Notes under the pieces: model-generated
What the model was told of the DNA's origin: nothing
Seen by the model: the letters and a program-made list of their open reading frames with translations, nothing else
Database searches by the model: none
From: Plantactinospora mayteni
GTDB lineage: Bacteria; Actinomycetota; Actinomycetes; Mycobacteriales; Micromonosporaceae
Length of the DNA stretch: 64,000 bases
NCBI RefSeq assembly: GCF_016862935.1
Contig: NZ_BONX01000008.1
Location: 62,001 to 126,000 of the forward strand
Reading direction: 5' to 3'
Shown: one piece after another, positions 40,782 to 50,358 of the stretch
How the letters are laid out: each line of letters starts with the position of its first letter
Numbering within the stretch: the first letter of the stretch is position 1
Position numbers and translations under genes: made by a program

Positions 40782-43010
40782 ATGACTGTCAGCCCGGTGG
40801 TGCCCGCCCCCTCCGGTGGGCTGCCCTCCTCCGGCCCCGCGAGCGGTGGCCGGGTCGGCGGTGGGCTGTTGGATCCTCGGCAGCTCGTCCGCGCGCTGCC
40901 GGACGCGTTCCGCAAGCTCAACCCGGTGACACTGTGGCGCAACCCGGTGATGTTGATCGTGGAGGTCGGCGCGGTCTTCACCACCGGGCTGGCCGTCGCC
41001 GACCCGACCGGCTTCGCCTGGGCGATCACGGTCTGGCTCTGGCTGACCGTGCTCTTCGCCAACCTGGCCGAGGCGGTCGCCGAGGGCCGGGGCAAGGCGC
41101 AGGCGGCGACGCTGCGGCAGGCGAAGCGGGACACCGTGGCGACCCGGCTGACCGGCTGGTCGCCGGGGGCCCGGCCGGGCGCCTACCGCGAGGAGGCGGT
41201 CGCCGCCGCCGAGCTGCGGCACGGCGACGTCGTACTGGTCGAGGCCGGACAGGTCATCCCCGGTGACGGCGACGTGGTCGAGGGGATCGCCAGCGTGGAC
41301 GAGTCGGCGATCACCGGCGAGTCCGCCCCGGTGATCCGGGAGTCCGGCGGTGACCGCAGCGCGGTGACCGGCGGGACCAAGGTGCTCTCGGACCGGATCG
41401 TCGTGCGGATCACCCAGCAGCCGGGGCAGAGCTTCATCGACCGGATGATCGGCCTGGTCGAAGGGGCGAACCGGCAGAAGACCCCGAACGAGATCGCGCT
41501 GAACATCCTGCTCGCGGCGCTGACCGTCATCTTCCTGATGGCGGTGGTCACGCTCCAGCCGTTGGCGATCTTCTCCAAGGGCTTCCAGGGCGCGGCGCCG
41601 GACACCGCGGCGATCAACTCCGACGGGGTCACCGGGATCGTGCTGGTCTCCCTGCTGGTCTGCCTGATCCCGACCACCATCGGCGCACTGCTCTCCGCGA
41701 TCGGCATCGCCGGGATGGACCGGCTGGTCCAGCGCAACGTGCTGGCGATGAGCGGCCGGGCGGTCGAGGCCGCCGGTGACGTCAACACGCTGCTGCTGGA
41801 CAAGACCGGCACCATCACGCTCGGCAACCGGCAGGCGGCGGAGTTCGTCCCGGTCGACGGGGTCACCGCCGAGCAGGTCGCGGACGCGGCCCAGCTCGCC
41901 AGCCTGGCCGACGAGACCCCGGAGGGGCGCTCGGTGGTGGTGCTGGCGAAGAACGCGTACGGTCTGCGCGAACGCTCCGGCCTGGCCGGCAGCGACTTCG
42001 GCGCCGGCAGGTCCGGCGAGGATCGCAACGTGCCGTTCACGGCGCAGACCCGGATGTCCGGGGTCGACCTGGCCCCGGAGGCAACCGTGGACGGCGGGCC
42101 CAGCGGGGCGGCCCGACGGGTCCGCAAGGGCGCCGCCGCAGCCGTGATGAAGTGGGTACGGGACAACGGCGGGCACCCGACCGACCAGGTCGGGGACATC
42201 GTCGACGGCATCAGCGGCGGTGGCGGTACTCCGCTGGTGGTGGCCGAGCACCTCGACGGCGAACCGGCCCGTACCCTCGGGGTGATCCACCTCAAGGACG
42301 TGGTCAAGTCCGGCATGCGGGAGCGGTTCGACGAGATGCGCCGGATGGGCATCCGGACCGTGATGATCACCGGTGACAACCCGCGTACCGCGAAGGCGAT
42401 CGCGGACGAGGCCGGGGTGGACGACTTTCTGGCCGAGGCCACCCCGGAGGACAAGCTCGCGCTGATCAGGCGGGAGCAGGAGGGCGGCCGGCTGGTCGCG
42501 ATGACCGGGGACGGCACCAACGACGCACCGGCGCTGGCCCAGGCCGACGTCGGGGTGGCGATGAACACCGGCACTACGGCGGCCAAAGAGGCCGGCAACA
42601 TGGTCGACCTCGACTCCGACCCGACCAAACTGATCGAGATCGTGGAGATCGGCAAGCAGTTGCTGATCACCCGGGGTGCGTTGACGACCTTCTCGATCGC
42701 CAACGACATCGCCAAGTACTTCGCGATCATCCCGGCCATGTTCGCCGGGATCTATCCCAGCCTGGACGCGCTGAACATCATGCGGCTGTCCAGCCCGGAA
42801 TCGGCGATCCTCGCGGCGGTGGTGTTCAACGCGATCGTCATCGTGGTGCTGATCCCGCTCGCCCTGCGCGGGGTCCGCTACCGGCCCAGCAGCGCCAGCA
42901 CACTGCTGACCCGCAACCTCTGGCTCTACGGTCTCGGCGGCATCGTCGCACCCTTCGTCGGCATCAAAATCCTCGACCTTCTCATCTCGCTCATCCCAGG
43001 GATCTCGTGA
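40782..43010 (+). CDS. kdpB: Potassium-transporting ATPase subunit KdpB
   Basis: This 742-residue P-type ATPase subunit has ITGESAPV (actuator), DKTGTITLG (phosphorylated Asp340), [25 protein letters not shown] and the IPTTIG segment of the K+-binding helix. E. coli KdpB is about 682 residues; the extra length is a Pro/Ser/Gly-rich N-terminus and a longer nucleotide domain. ATG 40782 is chosen because gaggaaaggga lies just upstream; GTG 40746 and ATG 40764 are alternatives. The stop overlaps kdpC. Confidence 0.97.
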   Translation: MTVSPVVPAPSGGLPSSGPASGGRVGGGLLDPRQLVRALPDAFRKLNPVTLWRNPVMLIVEVGAVFTTGLAVADPTGFAWAITVWLWLTVLFANLAEAVAEGRGKAQAATLRQAKRDTVATRLTGWSPGARPGAYREEAVAAAELRHGDVVLVEAGQVIPGDGDVVEGIASVDESAITGESAPVIRESGGDRSAVTGGTKVLSDRIVVRITQQPGQSFIDRMIGLVEGANRQKTPNEIALNILLAALTVIFLMAVVTLQPLAIFSKGFQGAAPDTAAINSDGVTGIVLVSLLVCLIPTTIGALLSAIGIAGMDRLVQRNVLAMSGRAVEAAGDVNTLLLDKTGTITLGNRQAAEFVPVDGVTAEQVADAAQLASLADETPEGRSVVVLAKNAYGLRERSGLAGSDFGAGRSGEDRNVPFTAQTRMSGVDLAPEATVDGGPSGAARRVRKGAAAAVMKWVRDNGGHPTDQVGDIVDGISGGGGTPLVVAEHLDGEPARTLGVIHLKDVVKSGMRERFDEMRRMGIRTVMITGDNPRTAKAIADEAGVDDFLAEATPEDKLALIRREQEGGRLVAMTGDGTNDAPALAQADVGVAMNTGTTAAKEAGNMVDLDSDPTKLIEIVEIGKQLLITRGALTTFSIANDIAKYFAIIPAMFAGIYPSLDALNIMRLSSPESAILAAVVFNAIVIVVLIPLALRGVRYRPSSASTLLTRNLWLYGLGGIVAPFVGIKILDLLISLIPGIS

Positions 43011-43915
43011 TGCGCCTACCCACCTGGCTCGCCCAACACCTGGCCGCGTTCCGGGCGGTGCTGGTTTTCACCGCGCTGCTCGGGCTGTCCTACCCACTGG
43101 TCATGGTCGGAGTCGGGCAGCTACCCGGCCTGCACGACCGGACCGAGGGCTCGCTGGTCCGCACCGCCGACGGCACCGTCGTCGGCAGCGAACTGATCGG
43201 CCAGTCCTTCACCGACGCGGCCGGCAACCCCGTCCCGCGCTACTTCCAGAGCCGTCCGTCGGCGGCCGGCGACGGCTACGACCCCACCGCCACCGCCGCC
43301 AGCAACCTGGGGCCGGAGAGCGTCGAGGACACCCTGCCGGTGCCCGGCGCGGTCGACTCCGAAGGGAACCCGGACGAGGGTACCCAGAGCCTGCTGACCC
43401 AGGTCTGCACCCGCAGCAAGGCGGCGGGTGAACTCGACGGGGTGGACGGCCGGCGGCCGTTCTGCACCCCGGACGGGGTCGGTGCGGTGCTGCGGGTCTT
43501 CCACCGCGACGGCCTGACCGGCCCGGTGACCCGGGCGGTCAGCGTCAACCAGGCGTGCCCGGCCACCCCGTTCGTCGGCACCTTCGGCAGGGTGCCGGTG
43601 GAGTGCGCCGTACCCGGGCAGGACTACTCCGGCGGGCTGATCACCCCGATCCGGGGCGAGGCACCCGCCGAGCCGGCGGTACCGGCCGACGCGGTCACCG
43701 CCAGCGGCAGCGGCCTCGACCCGCACATCAGCCCGGCGTACGCGGCGATCCAACTGAACCGGGTCGCCCGGGAGCGGCGCACCAGCCCGGACGAGGTACG
43801 CCGGCTGGTCGAGGAGCACACCGACGGGCGGGGACTCGGCTTCCTCGGCGAGCCCCGGGTCAACGTACTGGCACTCAACCTCGCCCTGGACCGCGAGTTG
43901 CCGGCCGGCGGCTGA
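43010..43915 (+). CDS. kdpC: Potassium-transporting ATPase subunit KdpC, long form
   Basis: This 301-residue protein has the single N-terminal helix (residues 10-32), the GQSFTDAAGNPVPRYFQSRPSA block and the C-terminal VTASGSGLDPHISPAYAAIQLNRVA signature of KdpC, here given in parts because of length limits. E. coli KdpC is about 190 residues. The extra 100 lie between SNLGPES and the C-terminal block and include four cysteines (QVCTRS, PFCTPD, QACPATP, VECAVPG), probably extracytoplasmic disulfides. ATG 43010 overlaps the kdpB stop by one base. Confidence 0.93.
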   Translation: MRLPTWLAQHLAAFRAVLVFTALLGLSYPLVMVGVGQLPGLHDRTEGSLVRTADGTVVGSELIGQSFTDAAGNPVPRYFQSRPSAAGDGYDPTATAASNLGPESVEDTLPVPGAVDSEGNPDEGTQSLLTQVCTRSKAAGELDGVDGRRPFCTPDGVGAVLRVFHRDGLTGPVTRAVSVNQACPATPFVGTFGRVPVECAVPGQDYSGGLITPIRGEAPAEPAVPADAVTASGSGLDPHISPAYAAIQLNRVARERRTSPDEVRRLVEEHTDGRGLGFLGEPRVNVLALNLALDRELPAGG

Positions 43916-43957
43916 TCGGCACCGGGCGGCTCCGAGAGATAAGGCAGGATCGGCAGC

Positions 43958-46498
43958 GTGGCACGCGGGCAACTGCGCATCTACCTCGGGGCCGCCCCGG
44001 GGGTCGGCAAGACGTACGCGATGTTGGAAGAGGCGCACCGCCGGGCGGCGCGCGGTACGGACGTGGTCGTGGGTCTGGTCGAGACCCACGGCCGCCGGCA
44101 CACCGCCGCGATGCTCGGCGACCTGCCCGCGATCCCCCGCCGGACGGTGCACTACCGGGACAGCGAGTTCACCGAGATGGACGTCGACGCTGTCCTGGCC
44201 CGCCGGCCCGAGGTCGCGGTGGTGGACGAGCTGGCCCACACGAACGTGCCCGGGTCGCGCAACGGCAAGCGCTGGCAGGACATCCAGGAACTGCTGGACG
44301 CCGGCATCGACGTACTCTCCACCGTCAACGTGCAGCACCTGGAGTCGCTCAACGACGTCGTCGAGCAGATCACCGGAGTGACCCAGCAGGAGACCGTGCC
44401 GGACGGCGTCGTACGCGGCGCCGAGCAGGTCGAGCTGGTCGACATGACCCCGGAGGCGCTGCGCCGGCGGATGGCGCACGGCAACGTCTACCACCCGGAC
44501 AGGGTCGACGCGGCGCTGGCCAACTACTTCCGGATCGGCAACCTGACCGCGCTGCGCGAACTCGCCCTGCTCTGGCTCGCCGACAAGGTCGAGGACCAGC
44601 TCGACCGGTACCGGGCCGACCAGGGCATCGCCGCCACCTGGGAGACCCGGGAACGGGTGGTGGTCGGGCTGACCGGCGGGCCGGAGGGGGACACGCTGAT
44701 CCGCCGGGCGGCCCGGATCGCGGCCCGGGGCAGGGGGGCCGAACTGATGGCGATCCACGTCGCCCGCAGCGACGGGCTGCGCGGCGCCGACCCGACCACC
44801 CTGGAGCGGCAGCGGACGCTGGTGGAGCGGCTGGGCGGCACCTACCACCAGGCGATCGGGGTCGACATCCCGACCGCACTGCTCGACTTCGCCCGAGGGG
44901 TCAACGCCACCCAGATCGTGCTCGGGGCCAGCCGGCGGGGGCGGTTCGCCCAGATCCTGTCCCGAGGCGTCGGGGCCACCACCACCGCGCTGTCCGGGCC
45001 GATCGACGTACACCTGGTCACGCACGAGCAGGCCGGCCTGGGCCGGCTGGTGGCGCCGACGGCGGCGCTGTCCCGGCGGCGCCGTCTGATCGGCCACGGC
45101 CTGACCGTCATCGGCATCCCGCTGCTGACGTACCTGCTCTGGCTGCTCGCCGACGATCTGTCGCTGACCAGCGACATCCTGCTCTTCCTCGCCGCCGTGA
45201 TCGGCATCGCCCTGGTGGGTGGCTGGTGGCCGGCGCTGCTCGCCGCCGCGCTCAGCTCGTTGCTGATCAACTATTTCTTCACCCCGCCGATCCACGAGTT
45301 CACCATCGCCGAGACCGAGAACCTGCTGGCGCTGGTGGTCTTCCTACTGGTCGCGGCTGCGGTCAGCGGGGTGGTGGACCTGGCCGCCCGGCGTACCCGG
45401 CAGGCGGCCCGGGCCAGCGCGGAGGCCCAACTGCTCGGCGCGGTCGCCGGCAGTGTGGTCCGGGGTGCCCGGCCGTTGACGGCACTGCTGGAACGGTTGC
45501 TCGAGACGTTCGGACTCGCCTCGGTGACCCTGCTGGAACGCGCCCCGGACGCGCCGGAGCACCCGGACCAGCAGCGCGACCCGCGCGCCTGGCGGGTCGC
45601 CGCCAACGTCGGCGCCGAGGCGTGCGGCACCCCCGCCGCCGGGGACGCCGAGGTGGCCGCCGACGACGACCTACGCCTGGTGCTGCGTGGACGCGTGCTG
45701 CCGGCGGCCGACCGGCGCATCGTGCAGGCGTTCGCCGCGCAGGCCGCGGTGGCGCTCCGGCAGGAACGGCTGGCCGAGGAGGCGGCCGCGGCCAAGCCGA
45801 TCGCCGAGGCGGACCGGCTGCGTACCGCACTGCTGGCGGCGGTCAGCCACGACCTGCGTACCCCGCTCGCCTCGGCGAAGGCGGCGGTGACCAGCCTGCG
45901 CAGCGCCGACGTCGAGTTCGACCCGGGCGACCGGGAGGAGTTGCTGGCCACCGCCGAGGAGTCGCTGGACCGGCTCAGCCGCCTGGTGGCCAACCTGCTG
46001 GACATGAGCCGGCTCCAGGCCGGGGCGCTGGGGCTGCGCCCGGCGCTGCTCGGCCTGGAGGACGTGGTGCCGTCGGCCCTGGACGAACTGGGCGAACCGG
46101 CCCGCCGGGTCCGGGTCAGCCTGCCCGCGCACCTGCCGGCGGTCCGCTCCGACCCCGGCCTGCTGGAACGGGTACTGGTCAACCTGGTCGCCAACGCGCT
46201 CCGGTTCAGCCCGGCGGACCGGCCACCGGCGGTCACCGCCAGCGAGCACGGCGGCTTCGTCGAACTCCGGGTGGTGGACCAGGGCCCAGGGCTGCCCCGG
46301 GAGCAGTGGGAACGGGCCTTCCTGCCGTTCCAGCGGCAGGGCGACCGGGACAACCACGCCGGGATCGGGCTGGGACTGGCGCTGTCCCGAGGGCTGGCCG
46401 AGGCGATGGGTGGCAACCTGGAGCCGGAGGAGACCCCGGGCGGCGGACTGACCATGGTGCTGCGGCTGCCCGTGGCGGACGAGGAGGGGGTCGGGTGA
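43958..46498 (+). CDS. kdpD: Sensor histidine kinase KdpD
   Basis: This 846-residue protein has the KdpD N-terminal domain with GAAPGVGKTYAML (Walker A, 11-23) and DELAHTNVPGSRNGKRWQD, a USP-like domain, four transmembrane helices (about residues 382-475), a GAF-like region, and the kinase core with SHDLRTPLAS (His631), the N box LVNLVANALRFSP and GIGLGLALSRG. It senses low K+ or turgor and phosphorylates KdpE. GTG 43958 follows gataaggcaggat, which suggests little or no leader. Confidence 0.95.
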   Translation: MARGQLRIYLGAAPGVGKTYAMLEEAHRRAARGTDVVVGLVETHGRRHTAAMLGDLPAIPRRTVHYRDSEFTEMDVDAVLARRPEVAVVDELAHTNVPGSRNGKRWQDIQELLDAGIDVLSTVNVQHLESLNDVVEQITGVTQQETVPDGVVRGAEQVELVDMTPEALRRRMAHGNVYHPDRVDAALANYFRIGNLTALRELALLWLADKVEDQLDRYRADQGIAATWETRERVVVGLTGGPEGDTLIRRAARIAARGRGAELMAIHVARSDGLRGADPTTLERQRTLVERLGGTYHQAIGVDIPTALLDFARGVNATQIVLGASRRGRFAQILSRGVGATTTALSGPIDVHLVTHEQAGLGRLVAPTAALSRRRRLIGHGLTVIGIPLLTYLLWLLADDLSLTSDILLFLAAVIGIALVGGWWPALLAAALSSLLINYFFTPPIHEFTIAETENLLALVVFLLVAAAVSGVVDLAARRTRQAARASAEAQLLGAVAGSVVRGARPLTALLERLLETFGLASVTLLERAPDAPEHPDQQRDPRAWRVAANVGAEACGTPAAGDAEVAADDDLRLVLRGRVLPAADRRIVQAFAAQAAVALRQERLAEEAAAAKPIAEADRLRTALLAAVSHDLRTPLASAKAAVTSLRSADVEFDPGDREELLATAEESLDRLSRLVANLLDMSRLQAGALGLRPALLGLEDVVPSALDELGEPARRVRVSLPAHLPAVRSDPGLLERVLVNLVANALRFSPADRPPAVTASEHGGFVELRVVDQGPGLPREQWERAFLPFQRQGDRDNHAGIGLGLALSRGLAEAMGGNLEPEETPGGGLTMVLRLPVADEEGVG

Positions 46499-47175
46499 CC
46501 CGGGTACTGGTGGTGGACGACGAGCCGCAGATCCTCCGCGCGCTGCGGATCAACCTGCGGGCGCGGCGGTACGACGTCGAGGTCGCCGGGGACGGTGCGG
46601 GGGCGCTGCGTCTGGCGGCCAGCCACCGTCCGGACATCGTGGTGCTCGACCTCGGGCTGCCGGACATGGACGGGGTGCAGGTGATCCGGGGGCTGCGCGG
46701 CTGGACCAACGTGCCGATCATCGTGCTCTCCGGCCGGGCCGGCAGCCAGGACAAGGTGGCGGCGCTGGACGCCGGTGCCGACGACTACGTCACCAAGCCG
46801 TTCGGGGTGGACGAGTTGCTGGCCCGGGTCCGCGCGGTGACCCGGCGGGCCGCCGGAGCGGGGGAGGAGGTGCCGGCGGTGGAGATCGGCCGGCACACCG
46901 TGGACCTCACCGCACACGCGGTACGCACCGGCGACGGTGCCGAGGTCCGGCTCACCCCGACCGAATGGCACCTGCTGGAGATCCTGGTACGCAACCCGGG
47001 CCGGCTGGTCAGCCAGCGCCAACTGCTGCACGACGTCTGGGGCCCGAAGTACCAGTCGGAGACGAACTACCTGCGGCAGTACATGGCCCAGTTGCGCCGG
47101 AAGCTGGAGGACGACCCGTCCCGGCCTCGGCACCTGCTGACCGAACCGGGAATGGGCTACCGCTTCCAGCCGTGA
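46495..47175 (+). CDS. kdpE: Response regulator KdpE
   Basis: This 226-residue OmpR-type regulator has a receiver (VLVVDDEPQ, Asp52 in VVLDLGLPDMDG, Lys101 in YVTKPFG) and a C-terminal winged helix with LTPTEWHLLEILVRNPGRLVS and LRQYMAQLRRKLEDDP. GTG 46495 overlaps the kdpD stop by four bases (GTGA). It should bind upstream of kdpF in response to KdpD. Convergent with the EamA transporter gene, 16 bp away. Confidence 0.95.
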   Translation: MTRVLVVDDEPQILRALRINLRARRYDVEVAGDGAGALRLAASHRPDIVVLDLGLPDMDGVQVIRGLRGWTNVPIIVLSGRAGSQDKVAALDAGADDYVTKPFGVDELLARVRAVTRRAAGAGEEVPAVEIGRHTVDLTAHAVRTGDGAEVRLTPTEWHLLEILVRNPGRLVSQRQLLHDVWGPKYQSETNYLRQYMAQLRRKLEDDPSRPRHLLTEPGMGYRFQP

Positions 47176-47191
47176 CCGGGCCGGTCTCCGC

Positions 47192-48226
47192 TCATGCCGG
47201 CGGGGTGGGGGTGCGGCGTTTCCGGGGGCCGGCGGAGCGGGGTGGCTGGGCGCGCATGTGGTCGCGCACGAGGTCGACGGAGTCGGCCGGTTCGTGGCCG
47301 TGTCGGTGACCGGGCATGCTGGCCGCGTCTGTCCCGGTCGGATCGGGCGTCGTCGCCGTGCCGGCGTCCCGGTCGGCGGGGGTACGCACCACCAGGGCCA
47401 GTCCGACCAGTACGACCACACCGGCCGCGATCTCCGTACCGGTGATCGGCTCGTCGAGCAGCAGGGCGGCGGCGGCCAGCCCGAAGATCGGCACCAGCAG
47501 GCTGAACGGGGCGACCCGGGCCACCGAGTACGTGCCGATCAGCCGGTTCCAGATGCCCCAGCCCACCAGCGTCGAGAGGTACCCGACGTAGCCGACCGCC
47601 AGCACGGCACTCCAGGACATCCCGGTGATCGCGTCGAACACCACCCGTGGCCCGTCCACCACCCCGGCCAGGCCGAGCAGCGGCAGCGGCGGTACCAGGC
47701 TGGACCAGACCAGCAGCGACAGTGGCCGGGTCTCGCCGCTGGCCCGTACCACCACGTTCGCCAGTGCCCAACTGACGGCGGCGGCCAGGGTGAGCGCGAA
47801 GCCGATCGCGGTGGCGTGCCCGCCCGCACCGACCGCGAGCAGGGCGATCCCGGCCGAGCCGGTGAGCACCCCGGCGAGCTGCGTACCGCTCGGCCGCTCG
47901 CCGAGGAAGGCGGTGGCCAGCATCACCGAGACCAGCGCCTGGGCCTGCAACACCAGCGAGGCGAGCCCGGGCGGCATCCCGGCGTCGATGGCGACGAAGA
48001 GGGCGCCGAACTTGAGGACGCCGAGGACCAGACCGTAGCCGAGCACGTAGCGGAACCGGGCGGTCGGCCGGGGGACCAGGAAGACCAGCGGCAGCGCGGC
48101 GGCGACGAACCGCAGCGCGGTCAGCACCAGCGGCGGCAGGTCGCGGAGGCCGACCTCGATGACGACGAAGTTGACCCCCCAGAGGGCGGCGACCAGGACC
48201 GCCTGCATGCGGTGCGGAAATCTCAT
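47192..48226 (-). CDS. EamA-family transporter
   Basis: This 344-residue protein has ten transmembrane helices in two EamA repeats: the first opens MQAVLVAALWGVNFVVIEVG and the second includes ALTLAAAVSWALANVVVRASGE. A C-terminal basic tail follows. Such proteins export amino acids or other metabolites (RhtA/YdcZ group). ATG 48226 starts the first helix. It is divergent from a LysR-type regulator that probably controls it. Confidence 0.88.
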   Translation of the reverse strand: MRFPHRMQAVLVAALWGVNFVVIEVGLRDLPPLVLTALRFVAAALPLVFLVPRPTARFRYVLGYGLVLGVLKFGALFVAIDAGMPPGLASLVLQAQALVSVMLATAFLGERPSGTQLAGVLTGSAGIALLAVGAGGHATAIGFALTLAAAVSWALANVVVRASGETRPLSLLVWSSLVPPLPLLGLAGVVDGPRVVFDAITGMSWSAVLAVGYVGYLSTLVGWGIWNRLIGTYSVARVAPFSLLVPIFGLAAAALLLDEPITGTEIAAGVVVLVGLALVVRTPADRDAGTATTPDPTGTDAASMPGHRHGHEPADSVDLVRDHMRAQPPRSAGPRKRRTPTPPA

Positions 48227-48252
48227 GGCGTCCACGCTGCCGGCCAGCTCGT

Positions 48253-48292
48253 TTAAGGTCCAGTTCAAGATTCTTAACCGGCGTTGTAGCGT
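48253..48292. promoter_or_regulatory. LysR-type operator and leaderless promoter
   Basis: In the 72-bp divergent gap, ttaag (48253-48257) and cttaa (48273-48277) form an interrupted inverted repeat. For the LysR gene, TTCAAG (48264-48269) and TAGCGT (48287-48292) form -35 and -10 elements 17 bp apart; the -10 ends 6 bases before ATG 48299. The operator overlaps the -35. Confidence 0.6.
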
Positions 48293-48298
48293 GACTAC

Positions 48299-49267
48299 AT
48301 GGACCTGGATGTCCGGCGCCTGCGGGTGCTGCACGAGGTGGCGCTGCGCGGCGGGGTGACCGCTGCCGCCGCCGCGCTGCACGTCACCCCGTCGGCGGTC
48401 TCCCAGCAGCTCGCCCAGCTCGCCCGGGAGGCGGGCTATCCGCTGGTCGAACGCTCCGGCCGGGGCGTGGTGCTGACCTCCGCCGGGCAGGTGCTCGCCG
48501 GGCACGCGGAGCGGATCCTCGGCGCCGTCGAGCAGGCGGTCACCGGGCTGGCCGTCGCGCACCAGCGGGTAGCCGGGACCGTCCGGGTCGGCTCGTTCCC
48601 GTCCGCCGCCGGTGCCCTGGTCGCCCCGGCCGCCGCCCGGGCGATGGCCGCATACCCCGACCTGGACGTACGCGTCAGCGAGGCCGAGGACGAGCAGAGC
48701 CGGTTGGACCTGCGCTCCGCCGTACTGGACATCGCGGTCCTCCAGGAATACGACCACGTGCCCGGGATCGCCACCGCCGAACTGGACCGGCACCCGATCG
48801 CCACCGACCCGATGCACCTGATCACCCCGGTCGACTGGGGCCGGCACACCGGACTGCTCGCCGACCTCGCTGACCTACCCTGGGTGGCCAGCGCCGCACA
48901 CACCCCGTGCGGCCGGTCCACCCTGCACGCCTGCCACCTGGCCGGTTTCGAGCCGGACATCCGGCACCGGGCGATCGACTTCGCGCTCACCCTGGACCTG
49001 GTGGCGGCCGGGCTCGGCGCCGCGCTGGTGCCGGGGATGGCGCTCCGGAACGTACCGGCCGGGGTGCACGTCGAGCCGCTGGTCCGGCCGGTCACCGGTC
49101 GCCGGATCTTCGCGGTCACCCGCCCGCGCGGCGACGGCCCCGTCCATCCGGCGATCGCCGCCGTACTGGACGCGCTGGCCCAACTGCGCCGTCCGGCGCG
49201 GCAACCCGCCGGGAGCCCTCCGATCCCGCACCCGGGCTCGGTCCCGGTGTCGCTGACCAACGGCTGA
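48299..49267 (+). CDS. LysR-family transcriptional regulator
   Basis: This 322-residue protein has an N-terminal helix-turn-helix (DVRRLRVLHEVALRGGVTAA and LHVTPSAVSQQLAQLAREAG) and a LysR effector domain (about residues 90-290) with GTVRVGSFPSAAGALVAPAA. It is divergent from the EamA transporter and probably regulates it. The ATG is preceded by TAGCGT at leaderless spacing. The final 25 residues form a Pro-rich tail unusual in the family. Confidence 0.92.
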   Translation: MDLDVRRLRVLHEVALRGGVTAAAAALHVTPSAVSQQLAQLAREAGYPLVERSGRGVVLTSAGQVLAGHAERILGAVEQAVTGLAVAHQRVAGTVRVGSFPSAAGALVAPAAARAMAAYPDLDVRVSEAEDEQSRLDLRSAVLDIAVLQEYDHVPGIATAELDRHPIATDPMHLITPVDWGRHTGLLADLADLPWVASAAHTPCGRSTLHACHLAGFEPDIRHRAIDFALTLDLVAAGLGAALVPGMALRNVPAGVHVEPLVRPVTGRRIFAVTRPRGDGPVHPAIAAVLDALAQLRRPARQPAGSPPIPHPGSVPVSLTNG

Positions 49268-49285
49268 GCTGGCCGCTGGCAACAC

Positions 49286-49609
49286 TCATCGCATGGCGTA
49301 GAACCAACTGCCCTCGTGGTCGCGGTCGACCGTCTCCTGCGACTGGGCCGTGGTGCCGAGCCCCGCCAACTGGGCCGGCGTGAAGCCCGTCTGTCGCAGG
49401 ACCTGCCGGACCTCGTCGATCGCCGGGTCCGGGGTACCCAACGCCGCTCGCTGGGCGTCGGTCCGGGTGCAGAGCCAGACCGCGAAGTGGTCGAATTCGG
49501 GAAACGTGCCGACGTACTCGATCCGCTCGACCCCACGGTCGGCGAAGTGTGCGAGGAGTTTGGGGCTGGCCAGGTCGAGCAGGCGCCACCTCGGGTCTTC
49601 CGAACTCAT
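49286..49609 (-). CDS. Conserved small protein of unknown function
   Basis: This 107-residue soluble alpha/beta protein has ASPKLLAHFADRGVERIEYVG and FDHFAVWLCTRTDAQRAALG, followed by a helix VRQVLRQTGFTPAQLAGLG. No family is recognised. A ribosome site (ggag) precedes ATG 49609. It lies between the LysR and HAD-like genes, convergent with LysR. Confidence 0.6.
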   Translation of the reverse strand: MSSEDPRWRLLDLASPKLLAHFADRGVERIEYVGTFPEFDHFAVWLCTRTDAQRAALGTPDPAIDEVRQVLRQTGFTPAQLAGLGTTAQSQETVDRDHEGSWFYAMR

Positions 49610-49698
49610 CCGTCACTCCGATCAGGACTGTCGAGGACGGCTCCGGTGCACGCCGCTCCGCGCCACGGGGCCGGAGCCGTCGGTGTGGGCGGTGCTGG

Positions 49699-50289
49699 TC
49701 ACGGCCGGCCGGTGGCCGGGACGGGGATCGACTCCCGGAGCAGGGTGGCGAGTGCCGTCCAGGTGTCGGCCACCGTCGCCCAGTCCGGAACGCTCCCGTC
49801 CGGCGGCCGGTCGTCGGTCCCACCCAGGAACAGGTAGCGGTGCTCGACCGTCTCCAGGTGGGCCAGTACGTCGAGCCGGTCGTCGACGAAGTGGGTGATG
49901 CCGAGGCGCTGGCAGACCGGCGCCTTGTCCCGGCGCTCCCGGACGACGTGCAGGTTGCCGGCGGGGATGCCGGTACGGTCGAAGAACTCGTGGTGCGCCA
50001 GCCAGGCCCGGGTGTTCGCGGCCACCTTGGGACCGGCCTTCGAGACCAGGTGTACCCGCCCGGCGAACGGTGCGGCGGTCAACGCGGTGAGGGCCTCGAA
50101 GACTCCCGCCACCGCCGGGGTCAGCAACGGCTGGCCGCCGAAGAACGAGGTGTCCTCGTCCCGCCCGGCGAGCGTCACCAGCACACCGCCGACGTCGACG
50201 CCGAGCGTCGGTCGTCGCTGCCAGCCCGGCCCTCGGTACGGTGCGGGTTGCTGTCCCGGTCGGCGCTGTCCGATCCGCTGCCGTGCCAC
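49699..50289 (-). CDS. HAD-superfamily-like protein
   Basis: This 196-residue protein starts LGVDVGGVLVTLAGRDED, matching motif I DxDG/V of HAD hydrolases (the second Asp is replaced by Gly-Gly, so catalysis is uncertain), followed by HLVSKAG and a later FVDDRLDVLAHL (motif IV-like DDxxD). GTG 50289 follows ggaggt. The family hydrolyses phosphates; this variant may act on a different group. Preceded by the phospholipase D gene on the same strand. Confidence 0.7.
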   Translation of the reverse strand: MARQRIGQRRPGQQPAPYRGPGWQRRPTLGVDVGGVLVTLAGRDEDTSFFGGQPLLTPAVAGVFEALTALTAAPFAGRVHLVSKAGPKVAANTRAWLAHHEFFDRTGIPAGNLHVVRERRDKAPVCQRLGITHFVDDRLDVLAHLETVEHRYLFLGGTDDRPPDGSVPDWATVADTWTALATLLRESIPVPATGRP

Positions 50290-50358
50290 ATCGACCTCCG
50301 ACCTGCCGCCCCTGCTCGAGGGACGAGCGGTGGCGCCCGCCGCCATCCCACGACCACG

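Noticed and set aside
39921-42290. 789-residue minus-strand open frame over kdpAB
   Set aside because: Antisense shadow of kdpA and kdpB, which have full family motifs.
43555-46494. Plus-strand open frame upstream of kdpE reading through kdpC and kdpD in another frame
   Set aside because: Only the part from 46495 has KdpE sequence; the rest is a low-complexity shadow frame.
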